Source: Acidobacteriota bacterium (GTDB lineage: Bacteria > Acidobacteriota > Blastocatellia > Pyrinomonadales > Pyrinomonadaceae). From it: 64,000 nucleotides of DNA. The number at the start of each line of letters is the position of its first letter. Within the stretch, counting starts at the first letter, position 1. Both the position numbers and the translations under genes were made by a program. The notes under the pieces were generated by a model that saw nothing but the letters and a program-made list of their open reading frames with translations, did not search any database and was not told where the DNA came from. Of this stretch, positions 60,673 through 64,000 are shown one piece after another. Location: positions 1-64,000 of the forward strand of contig JAFAZX010000012.1 of NCBI GenBank assembly GCA_019239425.1, given 5' to 3'.

Positions 60673-61761
60673 ATGAAGCTGCCGAAGATCGCCTCCGCCG
60701 CTTTTCTCGCCGCGGCCGCCGCCGCATCCCTCCTCCCCCTGACCGCCGCCGCCAAGCAGCCGCGCCCCTACGGCGACGTGCAGGTTCTCGCCACGTTCCC
60801 CGCCGACCCCGGCTTCCCCGAAGGCATCGCCGTCAAAGGCAACAAGGTGTACGTCTCCGGCCCCGCGCGCTTCGGCACCGCCGGCACCGGCCCCTCGACG
60901 GTCGTCGCCTATAACCGCGACACCGGCGCTTTGGAGGCGACCTACACGACGCAGGGCGAGGCGCTTCAGTTCGAGCACGCCAACTCCTGCATCGCCTTCG
61001 ACGGCAACGGCAAGCTCTACGTCCTGAACCTGCAACTCGGCGTCTACCGCATCGACACGGGCTCGGGCCAGCAGGAGCCGTACTCGACGCCCTTCCCCGA
61101 CCTGCCCGCGTGCAACGGCAACAACGCGCCCTGCTCGCCGACCTTCTTCGACGCCCCGGCGCTCCCGAACGACATCGCGTTCGACGAGGACGGCAACGCC
61201 TACGTGACCGACTCCTTGCAGGCGACCATCTGGCGCGTCCCGGCGGGCGGCGGCACCCCTCAAATCTGGTTTCAGGACGCGCGCTTCGCCACCTTCCCCG
61301 GCGGCATCGGCACCAACGGCATCCGCCTGAGCCCCGACCGCTCGAAGGCTTTCGTGACCGTGACGTTCGACCAGACGGGCGCGGGCTACATCTACACGCT
61401 GCCGCTCGTCGCTCAGCCGCAGCCGTCCGACCTCGCGGTCTTCAAGGCGTTCGCGCCGACCGACATCCCCGACGGCATCGCCTTCGGCAAGTCCGGCAAC
61501 CTCTACGTCGCCGACGTCACGCCGGGGCTCTCGGGCGTCATCATCCTCGGGCCGAACGGCGCCGAGGTGGGACGTTTGACTAACGCCGCGCCGGGCGACC
61601 TCGCCCCCTACGACTCGCCGGCCAACATCGCCTTCGACGGCCACGGCTCGATACTCGTCACCAACCACGCCTTCGCCACCATGATCCCGCAGCACTTCCA
61701 GGTGCTCGACGTGTACGTCAACGACAAGGGCTCGCCGCTCTCGAAACCCGACCTGCCGTAA
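60673..61761 (+). CDS. Secreted SMP-30/NHL-like beta-propeller protein
   Basis: The protein has 362 residues. Signal peptide (ASAAFLAAAAAASLLPLTAAA); repeated propeller segments (FPEGIAVKGNKVYVSG, SCIAFDGNGKLYVLN, NDIAFDEDGNAYVTDS, PDGIAFGKSGNLYVADV, PANIAFDGHGSILVTN). Similar to SMP-30/gluconolactonase-like sugar-lactonase propellers, without clear metal ligands. Substrate unknown. Convergent with the enoyl-CoA hydratase gene across foldback 20. Confidence 0.8.
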   Translation: MKLPKIASAAFLAAAAAASLLPLTAAAKQPRPYGDVQVLATFPADPGFPEGIAVKGNKVYVSGPARFGTAGTGPSTVVAYNRDTGALEATYTTQGEALQFEHANSCIAFDGNGKLYVLNLQLGVYRIDTGSGQQEPYSTPFPDLPACNGNNAPCSPTFFDAPALPNDIAFDEDGNAYVTDSLQATIWRVPAGGGTPQIWFQDARFATFPGGIGTNGIRLSPDRSKAFVTVTFDQTGAGYIYTLPLVAQPQPSDLAVFKAFAPTDIPDGIAFGKSGNLYVADVTPGLSGVIILGPNGAEVGRLTNAAPGDLAPYDSPANIAFDGHGSILVTNHAFATMIPQHFQVLDVYVNDKGSPLSKPDLP

Positions 61762-61762
61762 A

Positions 61763-61847
61763 AGGCCGTGAACCGTAAACCGTGAGCCGTGACAAGAGAA
61801 GGCAAGCCCTTCCTGTCACGGTTCACGGTTTACGGTTCACGGTTTTG
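61763..61847. repeat. Heptamer foldback element 20 (CGTGAAC family)
   Basis: GCCGTGAACCGTAAACCGTGAGCCGTGACA faces TGTCACGGTTCACGGTTTACGGTTCACGG. It separates convergent genes and encodes the last residues (KP) and TGA of the gene at 61837. Confidence 0.92.
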
Positions 61848-62613
61848 AGCGGCGTTCGAGGAAGGCGCGCACGCGCTCGCGCGCCTCGCGCGACTGGAAG
61901 CACTGGAGCTGCGCCTCCGTCTCGTACTGGAGCATCCGCTCCAAACTCTCCTCCTCGCTCATGTAGACGGCGCGCTTGGCCGCGGCGACCGAGGCGTGCG
62001 GCGCGGCGCGCAAACGCTCGGCCAACTTTCTCGTCTCCGCCAACAACTCCGCGTCCGGCACGACGCGGTTGACCATGCCCAACTCCAACGCCCGCCGCGC
62101 GTCAATCGCGTCGCCCAGGAAGAACATCTCGCACGCGACGTTCGAAGGCACCGCCCGCGGCAGGAAGAACGAGCCGCCCCAGTCCGGGTGCAAGCCCACC
62201 TTGACGAACGACTGGCTGAAGGTCGCCGACTCGGCCGCGACCCTGATGTCCGAAGCGAGCACGAGGTTGAAGCCCGCGCCGTACGCCGGCCCGTTGACGG
62301 CCGCGACCACCGGCTTCAACATCTGCCGCATCGCGGTCAGCACGCGCCGGCCCGCGCCGAGCAGCCGGCGGAACTCCTCGACCTCGCCGCGCTCCATCAG
62401 CTCGCTCATGCGCGCCACGTCGGCCCCCGTGCAGAAGGCACGCCCCGCCCCCGTCAGGACGACGACGCGCACCTCCGGGTCGCTCCCCGCGTGCTCCAGA
62501 GCCTCGGCCAGATCGCGCCGCATGTGCCCCGCCAGCGCGTTCAGCTTCTCCGGCCGGTTCAGCGTGATCGTCACGACCCCGCCGTCGAATTCGACCTTGA
62601 TGTTTTCGTACAT
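61837..62613 (-). CDS. Enoyl-CoA hydratase/isomerase-family protein 2 (PaaG-like)
   Basis: The protein has 258 residues. Crotonase fold: GVVTITLNRPEKLNALA, GAGRAFCTGADVAR, PVVAAVNGPAYGAGFNLVLASDIRVA. The usual catalytic glutamates are absent; VKVGLHPDWGGSFFL carries an aspartate as in PaaG/2,3-delta-enoyl-CoA isomerases. So isomerase activity is more likely than hydration. The start follows foldback 21 (3 bp) without Shine-Dalgarno; the stop is in foldback 20. Confidence 0.86.
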   Translation of the reverse strand: MYENIKVEFDGGVVTITLNRPEKLNALAGHMRRDLAEALEHAGSDPEVRVVVLTGAGRAFCTGADVARMSELMERGEVEEFRRLLGAGRRVLTAMRQMLKPVVAAVNGPAYGAGFNLVLASDIRVAAESATFSQSFVKVGLHPDWGGSFFLPRAVPSNVACEMFFLGDAIDARRALELGMVNRVVPDAELLAETRKLAERLRAAPHASVAAAKRAVYMSEEESLERMLQYETEAQLQCFQSREARERVRAFLERRSKP

Positions 62614-62683
62614 GGTCAGTTTTCAGTTTTTAGTTTTCAGTCAGCAGCTTGGTCTTGCTGAAAACTGAAAACTGAAAACTACT
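62614..62683. repeat. Heptamer foldback element 21 (AGTTTTC family)
   Basis: TCAGTTTTCAGTTTTTAGTTTTCAG faces CTGAAAACTGAAAACTGAAAACT. It bridges two co-directional enoyl-CoA hydratase genes and supplies the TAG stop of the upstream one. Confidence 0.92.
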
Positions 62684-63509
62684 TTCCTTTGAAAGTCGGT
62701 TTGCGCTTCTCGACGTAGGCGCTCAGGCCCTCGCGGGCGTCTTCGGATTGGAAGAGCTGCTGTTGGAGTTCGCGCTCTAAGGCGAGGCCGTACTCGAAGG
62801 GGACTTCGGCGCCGGACTGGACGCTGCGCTTGATGCGGCCGACGGCGAGCGCGGCGCGCCCCGGCGCGGTGAAGCGGCGCGCGTAGGCCAGGACTTGTTC
62901 GCGGAAAGACGCGGCCGAGTCGGCCTCGAAAATCTGGTTGACGAGGCCGAGTTCCGCGCCGCGCTCGAAGTCGAAGAGCTGCCCCTCGGCCATCAGCTCA
63001 ATCGCCCGCGACTTGCCGACGACGCGCGCGAGGCGCTGCGTCCCGCCCGTGCCCGGCAGCACGCCCAAGCTCACCTCGGGCAGGCCCATCTTGCCCGCCC
63101 CCTTGCGCGCGACGCGGATGTCGGCGGCGAGCGCCACCTCCAACCCGCCGCCGACGCAGTGGCCGTTGACGGCCGCCACGACCAGCTTCGGCGTCTGCTC
63201 AAGGCGCGACAGCGTCTCGTTGGCGTGGAGGCAGAAGTAGTATTTGAAGGTGGGCGTCATCTCCGTCAGCATCGAGATGTTCGCGCCCGCGCAGAAGAAT
63301 TTCTCCCCGGCGCCCGTGATGACGACGACGTGGACGCCCTCGTCCATCCGCGCGCGCAGGACGGCCGCGTCGAGCTGCCGCATCATCTCGTACGTGTACG
63401 TGTTCGCCGGCGGGTCTTCGAGCGTCAAGACGGCGACGCCCTCCGCCGCCTCGTAACGGACGAGGACTCGCCCGGACTCCTCCGCGGCCTTAGCTTCAGC
63501 CTCTGCCAT
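62679..63509 (-). CDS. Enoyl-CoA hydratase/isomerase-family protein 1
   Basis: The protein has 276 residues. It has both catalytic glutamates of true hydratases: GGGLEVALAADIRVA and GLPEVSLGVLPGTGGTQRL. It probably adds water to an enoyl-CoA. It is the first gene of the minus-strand run leading into enoyl-CoA hydratase 2. The start is divergent from selC. Confidence 0.89.
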   Translation of the reverse strand: MAEAEAKAAEESGRVLVRYEAAEGVAVLTLEDPPANTYTYEMMRQLDAAVLRARMDEGVHVVVITGAGEKFFCAGANISMLTEMTPTFKYYFCLHANETLSRLEQTPKLVVAAVNGHCVGGGLEVALAADIRVARKGAGKMGLPEVSLGVLPGTGGTQRLARVVGKSRAIELMAEGQLFDFERGAELGLVNQIFEADSAASFREQVLAYARRFTAPGRAALAVGRIKRSVQSGAEVPFEYGLALERELQQQLFQSEDAREGLSAYVEKRKPTFKGK

Positions 63510-63601
63510 AAGCTTTCAGACTCCGTGTTGTTGGAATGTTAAGTGCGGTCGATTTAAACGCGCACAATCATGGCCGCGCCCCGCGTGCGAGTCAAGCGCC
63601 C

Positions 63602-63630
63602 TTGACAGCCGCGGCATGCGCCGCTTAGGT
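63602..63630 (+). promoter_or_regulatory. Probable promoter for selC
   Basis: TTGACA (63602-63607), perfect consensus, then TTAGGT/TAGGTT near 63625-63631 at 17-18 bp, about 25 bp upstream of the tRNA. Confidence 0.65.
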
Positions 63631-63654
63631 TGGCAGCGTCCCGCCAGACACCGA

Positions 63655-63753
63655 GGAGGCGCATCCGTTCTGGTGAGCGGCGCGGTCTTCAAAACCGTCC
63701 GCGCGCCTGTGAGAGCAGGCGCGGGTGGGTTCGATTCCCACACGCCTCCGCCA
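63655..63753 (+). tRNA. selC: tRNA-Sec (UCA anticodon, selC)
   Basis: The gene is 99 nt including the encoded CCA. Acceptor GGAGGCG (63655-63661) pairs with CGCCTCC (63743-63749); the eighth position is C/A. The D stem is 6 bp (CCGTTC with GAGCGG) around TGGT, a hallmark of tRNA-Sec. The anticodon loop CTTCAAA gives UCA. The variable arm is long, CGCGCCTG paired with CAGGCGCG. The T arm is GTGGG/CCCAC with loop TTCGATT. G73 precedes CCA. It resembles E. coli selC closely. It implies UGA is read as selenocysteine in this organism; selA, selB and a selenoprotein are not in the window. Confidence 0.95.
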
Positions 63754-63754
63754 A

Positions 63755-63853
63755 CTTCAGATTTTTGATTTTAGATTTTTGATTTGCGATTGAACCCAAT
63801 CGCTTCCCTCATTCGCTCAAATCAAAAATCAAAAATCGCGAATCAAAAATTCC
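63755..63853. repeat. Heptamer foldback element 22 (GATTTTT family)
   Basis: AGATTTTTGATTTTAGATTTTTGATTTG faces CAAATCAAAAATCAAAAATCG. It lies between selC and dprA, ending just before the dprA start. Confidence 0.9.
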
Positions 63854-64000
63854 ATGAAAGAGTGGATCGCGCTGAACATGACGCCGGGGGTGGGGCCGCG
63901 TGCGGCCGCGCGTCTGTTGGAGAGGTTCGGGTCGGCCGAGGGCGTCTTCGGGGCGCTGCGGTCGGAGCTGGAGCGTCTGCGCCTGAGGCCGGAGGCGGTC
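63854..64000 (+). CDS. dprA: DNA processing protein DprA, 3'-truncated by window edge
   Basis: The first 49 codons are visible: KEWIALNMTPGVGPRAAARL then LERFGSAEGVFGA, the helix-hairpin-helix opening of DprA. DprA loads RecA on incoming single-stranded DNA during natural transformation. The ATG follows foldback 22 with no Shine-Dalgarno. Confidence 0.82.
   Translation, partial: MKEWIALNMTPGVGPRAAARLLERFGSAEGVFGALRSELERLRLRPEAV

Overview
This is a high-GC (roughly 65-70 %) bacterial chromosome segment. Several traits point to Acidobacteriota, probably class Blastocatellia; this is inferred, since no rRNA gene is present. They are a PEP-CTERM protein, a secreted protein ending in a CKNGGW...FKNQGDC tail, zinc-ribbon/DUF3667 membrane proteins, many secreted beta-rich proteins, and intergenic heptamer foldback repeats. 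There are about 57 supported protein genes, one tRNA gene (selC) and two cut genes at the edges (a microcompartment aldehyde dehydrogenase on the left, dprA on the right).

Layout. (1) 1-5.5 kb: a bacterial microcompartment (BMC) locus with acylating aldehyde dehydrogenase, an EutN/CcmL vertex protein and a BMC-H shell protein, interleaved with an ACT-domain/UPF0210 pair and a tail-anchored zinc-ribbon protein. (2) 5.5-23.3 kb: DUF3667 protein, M14 carboxypeptidase, a vWA/PP2C/kinase triad like E. coli YegL-YegK-YegI, an OPT transporter, secreted proteins, a PilZ protein, a SLOG protein and an S9 peptidase. (3) 23.4-29 kb: an accessory island, partly of lower GC, with a vWA-like lipoprotein, a membrane protein, a DUF4157-OmpA protein and two copies of one promoter plus short leader ORF. 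(4) 29-40 kb: MFS exporter, an HD-GYP/GAF/GGDEF protein, Uma2 protein, a hybrid histidine kinase overlapping an NtrC-type regulator, a broken HEPN-like gene and a TPR protein. (5) 41-64 kb: secreted proteins, then a dispersed set of genes that together look like tryptophan breakdown through kynurenine and 2-aminobenzoyl-CoA, with a Cu(I) ATPase/cupredoxin pair inside it, followed by selC and dprA.

The catabolic genes fit a chain: tryptophan 2,3-dioxygenase, kynureninase, a benzoate/aminobenzoate-CoA ligase, an FAD monooxygenase plus a separate flavin oxidoreductase (a possible split form of 2-aminobenzoyl-CoA monooxygenase/reductase), then three enoyl-CoA hydratase/isomerase proteins, an acyl-CoA dehydrogenase, an SDR dehydrogenase, a Rid-family protein and a thioesterase. 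No kynurenine formamidase was seen.

The most unusual signal is structural. Twenty-two intergenic elements share one architecture: a short array of degenerate 7-mers, a unique loop, then the reverse-complement array. At least nine unrelated heptamer sequences use this plan. Nearly all touch a stop codon, some encode the last residues of the gene, and eleven downstream genes begin 0-10 bp after an element without a visible Shine-Dalgarno. One similar element may lie in frame inside the aldehyde dehydrogenase.
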